Shown here piece by piece: positions 58,801 to 64,000 of a stretch of 64,000 nucleotides of DNA. A program made the position numbers and the translations under genes. The DNA is from Streptomyces sp. R28 (GTDB lineage: Bacteria > Actinomycetota > Actinomycetes > Streptomycetales > Streptomycetaceae), in the NCBI RefSeq assembly GCF_041052385.1, contig NZ_CP163439.1:8049001-8113000 (forward strand), in the 5' to 3' direction. Each line of letters starts with the position of its first letter. The first letter of the stretch is position 1. Under the pieces are notes generated by a model that worked only from the letters and a program-made list of their open reading frames with translations, searched no databases and had not been told where the DNA came from.

Positions 58801-61800
58801 ACGTCGCCGACCGGGACGCGCTGGCCGCGGTGCTCGGGGCGATTCCCGAGGAGCGGCCGCTGACCGGAGTGGTGCACGCCGCCGGTGTAGTCGACGACGG
58901 CATCGTGTCCTCGCTGACCGCCGACCGACTCGACGTCGTGCTGCGGCCCAAGGTCGACGCCGCGGTGCATCTGCACGAGCTCACCGAGCACCTCGACCTG
59001 TCGATGTTCGTCCTGTTCTCCTCCGTCGCCGGAACCTTCGGCTCGCTGGGGCAGGGCAACTACGCGGCCGCCAACGCGTTCCTCGACGCGCTGGCCCAGC
59101 ACCGCGCGGGCCGCGGCCTCGCGGCCACGTCGCTGGCCTGGGGTCCGTGGGGCATCGCGGACGGCATGGTCGGACGGCTGCACGACGGCGACACGAGCCG
59201 GATGTCCCGGTCCGGAGTGGTTCCGCTGACCTCCGACGAAGGTCTGGAGCTGTTCGACGCGGCACTCGCCCTCGACCGCCCGGCGCTGCTCCCCGTCCAC
59301 CTGGACCTGGCCGTCCTGCGCGCCCAGGCCGGTGTCGGCGCGCTCGCGGGCGTGTTCCGCGGGCTCGTCCGCACGAGCTCGCGGCGCAGGGCAGGAGCGC
59401 TCGCCGGTTCGGTGAAGCTGCTGCAGCGCCTCGCGGGCCTCTCCCGCGCGGAACGCGGCAAGGCCCTGCTCGACCTGGTGCGCGGTCAGGCGGCCGCGGT
59501 CCTCGGCCACACCGGCGTCGAAGGAGTGGGCGTCGCCCGGCCGTTCAAGGACCTCGGCTTCGACTCGCTGACCGCCGTCGAACTGCGCAACCGGCTCGAC
59601 CGGGCCACGGGCCTGCGACTGCCCGCGACCCTGATTTTCGACTACCCCACGCCCGAGGCGCTGGCGGACTACGTCCTCGGGGAGGTCCTGGGTACGCAGC
59701 CGGCGGCCGCGGCGGCCGATCCGGTGACGCGACTCGCGGACGACGAGCCCATCGCGATCGTCGGCATGAGCTGCCGTTACGCGGGCGGGGTGGAGAACGC
59801 CGACGACCTCTGGCGCCTCGTGGCCACCGGAGCCGACGGCATCTCGGCCTTCCCCACCGACCGCGGCTGGGACCTGGAAGGCCTCTACACCGAGGTGGCC
59901 GACGGCGGCACGTCGGCGACGCTGGAGGGCGGATTCCTCTACGGTGCGGCGGAGTTCGATCCGGCGTTCTTCGGGATCTCGCCGCGCGAGGCCGTCGCCA
60001 TGGACCCGCAGCAGCGACTGCTCCTGGAGACCTCCTGGGAGGCCTTCGAGCACGCGGGCATCGACCCCGACTCCGTACGCGGCCACCACATCGGCGTCTT
60101 CGCCGGTACCGCCTCCTCCAGCTACGGGGTCGGGATGCGACTGCCCGAGGGTGCCGAGGGGCATCTGCTGACCGGCAACGCGACCAGCGTCATCTCCGGC
60201 CGCGTCTCGTACACGTTCGGCTTCGAGGGTCCCGCGGTGACCGTGGACACGGCGTGCTCGTCGTCCCTGGTCGCCCTGCACCTGGCGACGCAGGCGCTGC
60301 GTTCGGGCGAGTGCACCATGGCGCTGGCCGGCGGTGTCACCGTCCTGACGAACCCCGGCATCTTCGCGGAGTTCTCGCGGCAGAGGGGCCTCGCGGCCGA
60401 CGGCCGCTGCAAGGCCTTCGCGGACGCGGCGGACGGCACGGGCTGGTCCGAGGGCGTCGGCATGGTGCTGGTGGAGCGCCTCTCGGACGCCCGCCGCAAC
60501 GGTCACCGGGTCCTGGCGGTCGTCCGCGGCTCCGCGGTGAACCAGGACGGCGCGTCGAATGGTCTGACGGCTCCCAACGGCCCCTCCCAACAGCGAGTGA
60601 TCCGGGCGGCCTTGGCGAGTGCGGGTCTGTCCGCGTCGCAGGTGGACGCGGTGGAGGCACACGGCACGGGTACGACCCTGGGTGACCCGATCGAGGCGCA
60701 GGCGCTCATCGCCACCTACGGCCAGGAGCGTCCGGAGGACCGGCCGCTGCTGCTCGGCTCGGTCAAGTCGAACATCGGTCACTCGCAGTCCGCGGCGGGC
60801 GTCGCCGGTGTGATCAAGATGGTGCAGGCGATGCGCCATGGAGTGCTCCCGCAGACGCTGCACGTCGACCAGCCTTCCACCCATGTGGACTGGTCGACAG
60901 GGACGGTCGAGCTCCTGACGGAGCAGACGTCCTGGCCGGAGACGGGCGAGCCGCGCCGTGCGGGCGTCTCCTCGTTCGGCATCAGCGGCACGAACGCGCA
61001 CGTGATTCTGGAGCAGGCCCCGGCCGAGGAGACCCCGGCCACCGAGGCCGCCGCGCCGGGCGACACCACGCCTCCCTTCGGGGACGCAGTGCTGCCGTTC
61101 GTCCTGTCCGGCCGGTCGCCCGAGGCGCTGCGGGCCCAAGCGGAGGGAATCCGGACGGCGTTGGCCGACACTCCGGGCGTCTCGCTCAAGAACCTCGGCA
61201 ACGCCCTGGCGTTGGGTCGGTCGCGGTTCGAGCACCGTGCGGTGGTGCTGGCGGGTGAGCTGGAGGAGCTGCGGTCGGGTCTGGAGGCGGTCGCGCTGGG
61301 CGGCGGTTCGGCTGCCGGTGTGGTGCGCGGTGTCGTGGGTTCCTCGGCTCGTCCGGTGTTCGTGTTTCCCGGTCAGGGTGCGCAGTGGCGGGGCATGGCG
61401 GCGGGGTTGTTGGAGTCGTCGCCGGTGTTCGCGGGGCGGATGGCGGAGTGTGGGGCGGCGTTGGAGCCGTTCACGGACTGGCGTCTGCTGGATGTTGTGC
61501 GGCAGGAGCCGGGTGCACCGGGCTTTGAGCGGGTGGATGTGGTGCAGCCGGTTCTGTGGGCGGTGATGGTGTCGCTTGCGGAGTTGTGGCGGGCGTGTGG
61601 TGTGGAGCCGGCTGCGGTGATCGGTCATTCCCAGGGGGAGATCGCGGCGGCGGTCGTCGCGGGTGGTCTGTCGCTGGAGGACGGTGCGCGGGTGGTGGCG
61701 CTGAGGTCACGTGCCCTGCTGGCTCTTTCGGGTGGCGGTGGGATGGTCTCGGTGTCGTTGCCGGTGGGGGAGGTGCGTGAGCGCCTGACGGCCTGGGAGG

Positions 61801-64000
61801 GTCGTATCTCGGTGGCGGCGGTCAACGGTCCGTCCTCGGTGGTGGTCTCCGGTGAGCCGCAGGCGTTGGAGGAGCTGGTGGCCTCCTGCGTCGAGCAGGG
61901 TGTTCGGGCGAAGAAGATTGCCGTGGATTATGCCTCGCATTCGGCTCAAGTCGAGCTGATCGAGGCCGAGTTGGCCGGGCTACTGGCGGAGGTGGCGCCG
62001 GTCTCGGGCCGGGTGCCGTTCTACTCCACGCTCACTGGCACTCTGCTGGAGGACACGGCCGGTCTGGACGGCGGGTATTGGTATCGCAACCTGCGTTCCA
62101 CGGTGGAGTTCGAGGAAGCGGTGCGTGCGGCGGCCGGTGACGGCCTGGCTGTGTTCATTGAGGTGAGTCCGCACCCGGTGCTCAACCTCGGTCTGCAGGA
62201 GACCTTCGAGGCGGCCGGCACTGACGCGGTGGCCCTGGGCACTCTGCGCCGCGACGAGGACGAGGCCCGCCGCTTCATGACCTCCCTGGCCGAGGCTCAC
62301 GTCCACGGCGTGGAGCTGGACTGGCAGGCCCTCTTCGCCGGGCAGCAGGCCACCCACGTGGACCTGCCCACCTACCCCTTCCAACGTCAGCGCTACTGGC
62401 CCGAGGCCATGGCCCTCCCGGTCGCAGGCACGGTGGATCCGGTGGACGCCCAGTTCTGGGAGGCCGTCGAGCAGGGCGATCTCGCGGCGCTGGCCGCGAC
62501 GCTCGACCTGGAGGAGGCGCTGGGCTCCCCGCTGGGCGAGGTGCTTCCGGTCCTCTCGTCGTGGCGACGGCAGCGGCGCGAGACGGTCGCCGCGGATTCC
62601 TGGCGGTACCGCATCAGCTGGAAGCCGCTCACCGAGAACACGGCGTCCCTGTCGGGGACTTGGCTGGTCGTGTCGCCGGGGACCGGCGCGGGCGGCGACG
62701 CCGCCGAGGCCGTCGCGGAAGGACTGCGTGGGCTGGGGGTCGACGTCGTGCGGTGTGTGCCGGGCGATGTGCTCGACCGTACGACGCTGTCCCGGGAGCT
62801 GACCGAAGCGCTGGGCGACCGCACCGCCGTCGAGGGCGTCCTCTCGCTGTGCGCCCTGGACGAGGAGCCGGTCCCCGGGCTGCCGGAGGCGACGGCCGGC
62901 CTGGCCGCCACGCTCGCCCTGACGCAGGCGCTGGGCGACGCGGACGTGACGGCGCCGCTGTGGTGCCTGACGCGGGGTGCGGTGTCCACGGGTCCTGCGG
63001 ACGGTCCCGCGCGCCCGGCGCAGGCGCAGGTGTGGGGTCTCGGTCGGGTGGTGGCGCTCGAACACCCGGACCGCTGGGGTGGGTTGGTCGACCTGCCCGA
63101 GGTGCTCGACGAGCGCGCGGTGGCCCGCGTGGGCGCACTGCTCGCCGCGGGCGGCGACGAGGACCAGCTGGCGGTGCGGTCGGCGGGCGTGTTCGCCCGG
63201 CGGCTGCTGCCCGCGCCGGCGACGGCATCGGCCCGGGCCTGGGAGCCCGAAGGCACGGTACTGCTCACCGGCGGCACCGGGGCGATCGGGGTGCGGGCGG
63301 CCCGCCGGCTCGGCGGCAGCGGCGTCGACCACATCGTCCTGATCGGCCGGCGTGGGCTACGGGCACCGGGCGCGGAGCTGCTGCGCGACGAGCTCGCGGA
63401 GACGGGCGTGCGGGTCACGGTCGCCGCATGCGATGTGGCGGACCGGGAGGAACTGGCCGCCCTGGTCGGGAAGTTGACGGCCGATGGGGAGCGGATCACC
63501 GCGGTGCTGCACGCCGCGGGCGAATTGGACGACGGGGTCGTCGACGCGCTGACCACCGAGCGTCTCGCCCGCGCCCTGCGGGCCAAGGTCGCCGGTGTGC
63601 GGAACCTGCACGAGGTGACGCGGGAACTCGACCTCACGGCGTTCGTGCTGTTCTCCGGGGTCGCGGGCACGGTCGGCGGCGCGGGGCAGGGAGCCTTCGC
63701 CGCGGCCGGTGCCTACCTGGACGCGTTCGCCGAGTACCGCAGGGACCTGGGCCTCGCCGCCACGTCGATCTCATGGGGCCCGTGGGCCGAGGGCGGTCCC
63801 GCCCTCGACGACGACACGTTCCTGGAGCGGACGAGCCGTCGTGGTCTGGCCGCGCTGCCGACCGAGTCCGCGCTCACGGCGCTGCGCCGGGCGGTGGCAC
63901 AGGACGGTCCCGCGCAGCTGGTGGCGGACATCGTCTGGGACCGCTTCGGTCCCACGCTCACGGCGGCACGGCCCAGCCCGCTGATCGGTGACCTGCCGCA
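43713..64000 (+). CDS. Type I modular polyketide synthase, modules J-M (3' end outside window)
   Basis: This is a cis-AT PKS subunit open from ATG at 43713 to the window edge with no stop; 6,762 residues are visible. The start is the first residue of the docking helix MADEEKLREYL and has GGGAG upstream. Approximate residues: N-docking 1-33; module J 34-1536 (KS-AT-KR-ACP); K 1555-3601 (KS-AT-DH-ER-KR-ACP); L 3620-5326 (KS-AT-DH-KR-ACP); M from 5345 (KS-AT-KR, ACP not reached). J, K and L have malonyl ATs, M a methylmalonyl AT. The KR of M has lost its catalytic residues. K is the only fully reducing module in the window. The subunit should take the chain from gene 3 through a matched docking pair and continue past the window. 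Ends 3' of base 64000 are unknown, including whether there is a thioesterase. Confidence 0.96.
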   Translation, partial: MADEEKLREYLARVVAELQQTRQRLRHAESEESEPVAIVAMSCRYPGDVRSPEQLWELVASGGDAIAEFPTDRGWDLEKLYDPDPEHVGTSYANQGGFLYDAAEFDPGLFGISPREALAMDPQQRLLLETTWEVLERAGIDPLSVRGSRTGVFIGASTQGYGIGAGVAPGADAHALTGDAASVLSGRVSYTLGLEGPAVTVDTACSSSLVALHWAIQALRSGECTQAVAGGVTVMSNPGVFVEFSRQRGLAMNGRCKAFAEAADGTGWGEGVGLLLLERLSDARRNGHEVLAVIRGSAVNQDGASNGLTAPNGPSQQRVISQALAGARLSPTQVDVVEGHGTGTTLGDPIEAQALLATYGQDRPEGRPLLLGSIKSNIGHTQSAAGVAGVIKMVMAMRHGVVPRTLHVDAPSSHVDWSAGSVELVSEPMAWPETGEPRRAGVSSFGISGTNAHVIVEQSPEAEQAEAAGDPLALPVVPWVVSGRSEAALADQVKRLKSFVAGRPVGSELSPVDVGFSLATTRAALEHRAVLIGGEQVAEGSVSPGRVGVLFSGQGSQRAGMGRELYEAYPVFADVFDAVCAELDRHLERPLREVVFGEGELLDQTQFTQAGLFALEVALFELVTSWGVKPDYLLGHSIGELSAAYVAGVLSLEDAAELVAARGRLMQALPMDGAMVSLQAAEDEVVPLLVEGVSIAALNGPRSTVISGDEAEVLRIAAHFEGEGRKTKRLRVSHAFHSPRMDGMLDDFRAVAQGLTFNAPQLSIVSDVTGEVLSAEAVQDPEYWVRHVREAVRFLDGVRTLESAGVTAFLELGPDGVLSAMAQDCVTSGSEGGELAFVPVLRKNREEPETLLTALAQLHVRGKAVDWSAYFSGAGGGVGARRVDLPTYAFQHEHYWPEAGSPFTADGSASLASSVDGAFWAAVEQEDVGAFAAALGSDELESLGAALPVLSSWRRQSREVAVADAWRYRVTWQPVSGVDRAGLEGAWLVVAPSACAGHPVVAGMRACGGEVVEWLVDGGEVSRGALAARLAGQGGEFAGVVSLLALGGREDMALGTLSLVQALGDAEWSVPLWCLTRGAVSVGRSDGAVDAVQAQVWGLGRVAALERPGRWGGLVDLPQSLDERAVGRVCGVLSGTGLGAAGEDQLAVRASGVYGRRLVRASVNSRVVAGGWSLRGTVLVTGGTGALGGHVARWAAGSGAERLVLTSRRGLGAPGAVELVAELEALGAAVEVVVCDVSDRKALEALVEGLKEAGTPVRSVFHTAGLGQVTALSDMGAEEFAEVLRAKVEGATHLDALFGDASDGGDLDAFVLFSSISAVWGSGGHAAYAAANAHLDALAQDRRARGLTATSVSWGPWGEGGMIEDVGEAELRRRGLPTMAPESAVIALQQALTEDDAHVAVADVDWERFAPAFTALRPSPLLTGLPEVRDLAERSEGAHGDEESALRRQLAGLSTAERDAELLELVRRETAAVLGHRSADAVPSDRAFQQLGFDSLTAVELRNRLTKESGLSLPATLIFDYPTPVVLGRHLRTEVFGDGVVAVDSAPVVLDRADDPIVIVGMSCRFPGGAESPEALWELLTAGADGISGFPENRGWDLGSLYDPDPDGVGTSYVAEGCFLHDAADFDPAFFGISPREALAMDPQQRLLLETSWEVFERAGIDPTSLKGDRIGVFTGTNGQDYGYVLGGAGDEVVGYGATGSSASVLSGRVSYTLGLEGPAVTVDTACSSSLVALHLAAQALRDGECSMALAGGVTVMSMPGTFVEFSRQGGLAPDGRCKAFAEAADGTAWGEGVGVLLVERLSDARRNGHEVLAVVRGSAINQDGASNGLTAPNGPSQQRVIRQALAGAGLSAADIDAVEAHGTGTTLGDPIEAQALLATYGQERPEGRPLWLGSVKSNIGHTQAAAGVAGIIKMVMAMRAGVLPQTLHVDQPSTHVDWSAGAVELLTESMAWPETGAPRRAGVSSFGISGTNAHVLLEQAPEVEQPEPVADPVALPVVPWVVSAKSEEALAGQVGRLRSFVAERPGGSELSPVDVGFSLVTTRAVLEHRAVLIGERTVEGSLTPGKTGVLFSGQGSQRAAMGRELYEAYPVFADAFDAVCAELDRHLDQPLREVVFDGGELLDQTQFTQAGLFALEVALFELVTSWGVKPDFLLGHSIGELSAAYVAGVLSLEDAAELVAARGRLMQALPTGGAMVSLQAAEDEVLPLLVDGVSIAALNGPRSTVISGDEAEVIRIAAHFQAEGRKTKRLRVSHAFHSPRMDGMLDDFRAVAQGLTFNAPQLSIVSDVTGEVLSADEVQDPEYWVRHVREAVRFLDGIRTLESAGVTAFLELGPDGVLSAMAQDCVTSGSDEQQLTFVPALRKNRDEPDALLTSLAELHVHGKAVDWPAYFSGTGARRVDLPTYAFQHDHFWPTAAVWAGDATAFGLRSVGHPMLGAVMTLAEADGLMMTGRLSLQSHPWLGDHVVLGSVLLPGTAYVELALQAGERLGCGFLEELTLQAPLVLPERGGVAVQVTVGAEDADGRRSVTLHSRPAEGDDEAPWQQHAAGMLASADAAAEPTAGGEPAVWPPRDAVPVAVEGHYEDLAERGYGYGPVFQGLRAAWRRGEEIFAEVALPDGTDADRFGLHPALLDSALHALGLHGGEETAGGNDGRSAAAGGVGLPFAWSGVSLYAVGAAALRVRITPTASGVGLEVADGTGAPVARVDSLVLRPVSAEQLAAPGTEPDELFHLVWSPLAVSPPPADEPARRWAVLGDAPWAVPHGAEPARDLASVAPDVDAVVVLHASEATADLASGVRRDVQKLLALIQEWLADTRFTHAPLVVATRGAVAASGEDELSDLAGAAAWGLIRSAQSENPGRLVLVDLDGHDDSYAVLTAALATGEPQLALRAGDVLVPRLGRVASDGALVPPSGDGPWRLDITEKGTLENLALTPCPDAAGPLAPGAVRVGVRAAGVNFRDVLIALGVYPGDATMGIEGAGVVLEVGPGVTGLAPGDRVMGLFSGGFGPVAVTDRRTLARIPDSWSFTEAASAPVVFMTAYYALVDLAGLRPGESVLVHAAAGGVGMAAVQLARHLGAEVYGTASTGKWDVLRSLGLDDTHIASSRTLDFEGQFLDATDGRGVDVVLDSLAREFVDASLRLLPRGGRFMEMGKTDIRDAHTVAETFPGVAYQAFDLIEAGPERIGQLLTEVLALFESGALQPLPIRTWDVRHAPEAFRFLAKARHVGKVVLTVPEPAKRHGTVLVTGATGALGALVARHLVIEHGVRGLVLVGRRGAAAPGMRELADELTSAGADVVLAACDVADREALSAILDAIPEERPLTGVVHAAGVLDDGVVSSMTPERLDAVLRPKIDGAVHLHDLTAGRDLSLFVTFSSTAGVLGGPGQANYAAANAFLDGLAQQRRARGLTATSLAWGPWAAADGMLGRLDTADVERMTRSGILPLTDEQGLALFDAALDGARAAVLPVALELTALQAQATAGVLPGLFRGLVRAPGRRKALAAAAGNSTLGQRLTGLAPEERDREMLELVRTQAAAVLGHAGPETVGAEKQFKELGVDSLTAVELRNRLNAALSVPGLRLPATLVFDYPTPAALAAFLLTEVLGVVPETASTLPDAVAVDGDPIVIVGMSCRFPGDVRSPDELWRLLLDGSDAITAFPEDRGWHAARLNPAESADTGMTVVREGGFLAGAGAFDPGFFGISPREALGMDPQQRLLLETAWEAFEHAGIDPATVRGSATGVFAGASSSAYGAGAQLPEGFEGNALTGSATSVVSGRVAYTFGLEGPAVTVDTACSSSLVALHLAVQALRSGECTMALAGGVTVMADPGIFIEFSRQRGLAPDGRCKPFAEAADGTGWSEGVGMVLVERLSDARRNGHEVLAVVRGSAVNQDGASNGLTAPNGPSQQRVIRQALANAGVTADEIDAVDAHGTGTRLGDPIEAQALIATYGQQRPEDRPLLLGSIKSNIGHTQAAAGVAGVIKMVQAMRHGMLPRTLHVDEPSSHVDWSAGTVELLTEPAAWPETGAPRRAAVSSFGISGTNAHVVLEQAPEVEEPEPVVDPVALPVVPWVVSAKSEAGLAGQVERLRSFVAERPGGAELSPVDVGFSLVTTRAVLEHRAVLIGERVVEGSVSPGKTGVLFSGQGSQRVGMGRELHAAFPVFADAFDAVCAELDRHLDQPLREVVFGGGELLDQTQFTQAGLFALEVALFDLVTSWGVKPDFLLGHSIGELSAAYVAGVLSLEDAAALVAARGRLMQALPTDGAMVSLQAAEDEVLPFLVDGVSIAALNGPNATVISGEEAEVLRIAAHFEAEGRKTKRLRVSHAFHSPRMDGMLDDFRAVAQGLTFNAPQLSIVSDVTGEVLSAEEIQDPEYWVRHVREAVRFLDGIRTLEAEGVTAFLELGPDGVLSAMAQDCVTSGSGAEQQLTFVPALRKNRDEPDALLTALAELHVHGKAVDWSAYFAGTGARRVDLPTYAFQHDRYWLSAPAAPVGDITAAGLGGAGHPLLAAGVRLAGSDGFLFTGRLSVETHPWLGDHLVYGTVVVPSTVFVELALHAGERFGCESLATLNVRAPLVLPERTGVAVQLTVAAPDAEGRRAVEVYARAEADGPEAEWNLHATGELAPVQAQLADTTDFAVWPPRDAVEVSAQSVYDDLADEGYDHGTAFRGLRSLWRRGDELYAEVALPEGTDVDGFGLHPALLDAALHAAAGGVPSAWSGVFLAAVGATALRVRVRPAREGVSVAVADETGGLVAVVDRVTLAPVSPELLRSETGSKDALFTLEWSPQTAPAPASASASAPAKEGARDWALLGESAAFDVLGIPSYEDLASLDRVPDVVFYAPAGTGDGLAASVRDTAHEVLATVQEWLADERHGDALLVVVTRGAVAAGDGYGPVDLAGAAAWGLVRSAQSENPGRLLLVDLDLHDTPVDVLAEILAGGEPQVSVREGRVLVPRLARPALQEALEEPEPASERHGTVLVTGATGALGALVARHLVARHGVRSLVLTSRRGAEAPGAAELAAELTQAGAEVTLAACDVADRDALAAVLGAIPEERPLTGVVHAAGVVDDGIVSSLTADRLDVVLRPKVDAAVHLHELTEHLDLSMFVLFSSVAGTFGSLGQGNYAAANAFLDALAQHRAGRGLAATSLAWGPWGIADGMVGRLHDGDTSRMSRSGVVPLTSDEGLELFDAALALDRPALLPVHLDLAVLRAQAGVGALAGVFRGLVRTSSRRRAGALAGSVKLLQRLAGLSRAERGKALLDLVRGQAAAVLGHTGVEGVGVARPFKDLGFDSLTAVELRNRLDRATGLRLPATLIFDYPTPEALADYVLGEVLGTQPAAAAADPVTRLADDEPIAIVGMSCRYAGGVENADDLWRLVATGADGISAFPTDRGWDLEGLYTEVADGGTSATLEGGFLYGAAEFDPAFFGISPREAVAMDPQQRLLLETSWEAFEHAGIDPDSVRGHHIGVFAGTASSSYGVGMRLPEGAEGHLLTGNATSVISGRVSYTFGFEGPAVTVDTACSSSLVALHLATQALRSGECTMALAGGVTVLTNPGIFAEFSRQRGLAADGRCKAFADAADGTGWSEGVGMVLVERLSDARRNGHRVLAVVRGSAVNQDGASNGLTAPNGPSQQRVIRAALASAGLSASQVDAVEAHGTGTTLGDPIEAQALIATYGQERPEDRPLLLGSVKSNIGHSQSAAGVAGVIKMVQAMRHGVLPQTLHVDQPSTHVDWSTGTVELLTEQTSWPETGEPRRAGVSSFGISGTNAHVILEQAPAEETPATEAAAPGDTTPPFGDAVLPFVLSGRSPEALRAQAEGIRTALADTPGVSLKNLGNALALGRSRFEHRAVVLAGELEELRSGLEAVALGGGSAAGVVRGVVGSSARPVFVFPGQGAQWRGMAAGLLESSPVFAGRMAECGAALEPFTDWRLLDVVRQEPGAPGFERVDVVQPVLWAVMVSLAELWRACGVEPAAVIGHSQGEIAAAVVAGGLSLEDGARVVALRSRALLALSGGGGMVSVSLPVGEVRERLTAWEGRISVAAVNGPSSVVVSGEPQALEELVASCVEQGVRAKKIAVDYASHSAQVELIEAELAGLLAEVAPVSGRVPFYSTLTGTLLEDTAGLDGGYWYRNLRSTVEFEEAVRAAAGDGLAVFIEVSPHPVLNLGLQETFEAAGTDAVALGTLRRDEDEARRFMTSLAEAHVHGVELDWQALFAGQQATHVDLPTYPFQRQRYWPEAMALPVAGTVDPVDAQFWEAVEQGDLAALAATLDLEEALGSPLGEVLPVLSSWRRQRRETVAADSWRYRISWKPLTENTASLSGTWLVVSPGTGAGGDAAEAVAEGLRGLGVDVVRCVPGDVLDRTTLSRELTEALGDRTAVEGVLSLCALDEEPVPGLPEATAGLAATLALTQALGDADVTAPLWCLTRGAVSTGPADGPARPAQAQVWGLGRVVALEHPDRWGGLVDLPEVLDERAVARVGALLAAGGDEDQLAVRSAGVFARRLLPAPATASARAWEPEGTVLLTGGTGAIGVRAARRLGGSGVDHIVLIGRRGLRAPGAELLRDELAETGVRVTVAACDVADREELAALVGKLTADGERITAVLHAAGELDDGVVDALTTERLARALRAKVAGVRNLHEVTRELDLTAFVLFSGVAGTVGGAGQGAFAAAGAYLDAFAEYRRDLGLAATSISWGPWAEGGPALDDDTFLERTSRRGLAALPTESALTALRRAVAQDGPAQLVADIVWDRFGPTLTAARPSPLIGDLP
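43812..48320 (+). other. PKS module J: KS-AT(malonyl)-KR(A2-type)-ACP
   Basis: The KS (43812-45092) has Cys at 44325 and EGHGTGT in place of EAHGTGT. The AT (45354-46187) has GHSIGE (Ser 45621) and HAFH (45912-45923), hence malonyl-CoA. The KR catalytic half (47238-47798) has TGGTGALG, Trp 47670, His 47685 three residues before Tyr 47694, and Ser 47655, an A2 signature. The ACP (48096-48320) has Ser at 48195. Predicted outcome is a hydroxyl. The KR structural half is almost identical to that of module D, while the catalytic half is not. Confidence 0.93.
46620..47505 (+). repeat. 886-bp near-identical repeat, copy 2 (KR structural half of module J)
   Basis: This is the partner of 16666-17551. 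Both copies share a T-richer codon style, while the catalytic half that follows in each module is unique and high in GC3. Confidence 0.85.
48375..54515 (+). other. PKS module K: KS-AT(malonyl)-DH-ER-KR-ACP, fully reducing
   Basis: The KS (48375-49658) has Cys at 48891. The AT (49917-50750) has GHSIGE (Ser 50184) and HAFH (50475-50486), hence malonyl-CoA. The DH (51009-51848) has His 51105 and Asp 51609. The ER (52467-53408) has GVNFRDVLIALG and the NADPH motif VHAAAGGVGMAA at 52881-52916. The KR (53430-53981) has TGATGALG, LDD at 53703-53711, Ser 53835, Tyr 53874 and Pro 53859 (B2-like). The ACP (54282-54515) reads LGVDSL (Ser 54381) and has a three-residue insert after it. Predicted outcome is a saturated methylene. 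Confidence 0.93.
54570..59690 (+). other. PKS module L: KS-AT(malonyl)-DH-KR(B-type)-ACP
   Basis: The KS (54570-55850) has Cys at 55083 and DAHGTGT with Asp at 55482 instead of Glu. The AT (56109-56942) has GHSIGE (Ser 56376) and HAFH (56667-56678), hence malonyl-CoA. The DH (57207-57983) keeps His 57303 and Asp 57801. Its secondary motif reads GYDHGTAFRGL where the others have GYxYGPxFQGL, and HxxxGxxxxP is followed by Ser rather than Gly. The KR (58617-59168) has TGATGALG, VDD at 58890-58898, Ser 59022 and Tyr 59061 (B1-like). The ACP (59466-59690) has Ser at 59565. Predicted outcome is a double bond, or a hydroxyl if the DH is impaired. Confidence 0.92.
59745..64000 (+). other. PKS module M: KS-AT(methylmalonyl)-KR(inactive)-(ACP beyond window)
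   Basis: The KS (59745-61022) has Cys at 60255 and begins MSCRYAGGV with Ala where the other KSs have Pro. The AT (61350-62252) has GHSQGE (Ser 61629) and YASH (61929-61940), hence methylmalonyl-CoA. The KR (63252-63800) keeps the cofactor loop TGGTGAIG and an LDD motif at 63525-63533. It has Gly for the catalytic Ser (63657), Phe for Tyr (63696) and Gly for Asn (63708), so it cannot reduce by the known mechanism. The ACP lies past base 64000. Predicted outcome is a beta-keto group with an alpha-methyl. Confidence 0.92.
61350..62252 (+). repeat. Methylmalonyl-AT cassette, module M copy
   Basis: This is the third copy of the 903-bp cassette. A 30-base patch (61701-61730) differs in most codons from copies C and F but changes only one amino acid (Lys to Arg). 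Confidence 0.85.

Noticed and set aside
59745..61022. A KSQ-type or dead KS marking a loading or non-elongating module.
   Set aside because: All twelve KS domains in the window keep the active Cys and both His residues.
54657..61628. A 2,323-codon minus-strand frame, with others of similar type at 45087-49937, 23719-29214 and 41382-45071.
   Set aside because: These are the same codon-bias shadows. The + strand carries continuous KS/AT/DH/KR/ACP motifs throughout.

Overview
The window is the interior of a very large type I modular polyketide synthase (PKS) cluster from a high-GC actinomycete, most probably Streptomyces or a close relative. The evidence is the G/C-ending codon use, the cis-AT module architecture, the actinobacterial docking peptides and the total absence of other gene types. 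All genes lie on the + strand. No loading module, thioesterase, regulator, tailoring enzyme, transposase, tRNA, rRNA or CRISPR array is visible, so both ends of the cluster lie outside the window.

Layout. Gene 1 (1-23271, 5' end cut off) carries five modules, here called A-E: A (AT-DH-KR-ACP, its KS lies upstream), B (KS-AT-DH-KR-ACP), C (KS-AT-DH-KR-ACP, methylmalonyl AT), D (KS-AT-KR-ACP) and E (KS-AT-KR*-ACP, dead KR). A 462-bp gap with two strong tandem GC hairpins follows. Gene 2 (23734-33981) carries F (KS-AT-KR-ACP, methylmalonyl) and G (KS-AT-DH-KR-ACP). A 159-bp gap holds a pyrimidine-rich tract and an 18-bp tandem repeat. Gene 3 (34141-43664) carries H and I (both KS-AT-KR-ACP), but the sequence as given has a frameshift near 38470 between the KR and ACP of module H. 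Gene 4 (43713 to beyond 64000) is open to the window edge. It carries J (KS-AT-KR-ACP), K (KS-AT-DH-ER-KR-ACP), L (KS-AT-DH-KR-ACP) and M (KS-AT-KR*..., dead KR, methylmalonyl).

How they work together. Docking peptides at the protein ends suggest the chain passes gene 1 -> 2 -> 3 -> 4. If colinear, the thirteen modules would build, in order: C=C, C=C, C(CH3)=C (a methyl-branched triene), OH, C=O, OH with methyl, C=C, OH, OH, OH, CH2, C=C, C=O with methyl. That suggests a polyhydroxylated macrolide, macrolactam or linear polyketide. I do not recognise the product.

The most notable sequence-level signal is mosaicism. Malonyl ATs, methylmalonyl ATs and KR subdomains recur as nearly identical blocks, up to 0.9 kb long with sharp edges. 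Many of these blocks have a T-richer, lower-GC3 codon style than the KS, ACP and linker sequence around them.
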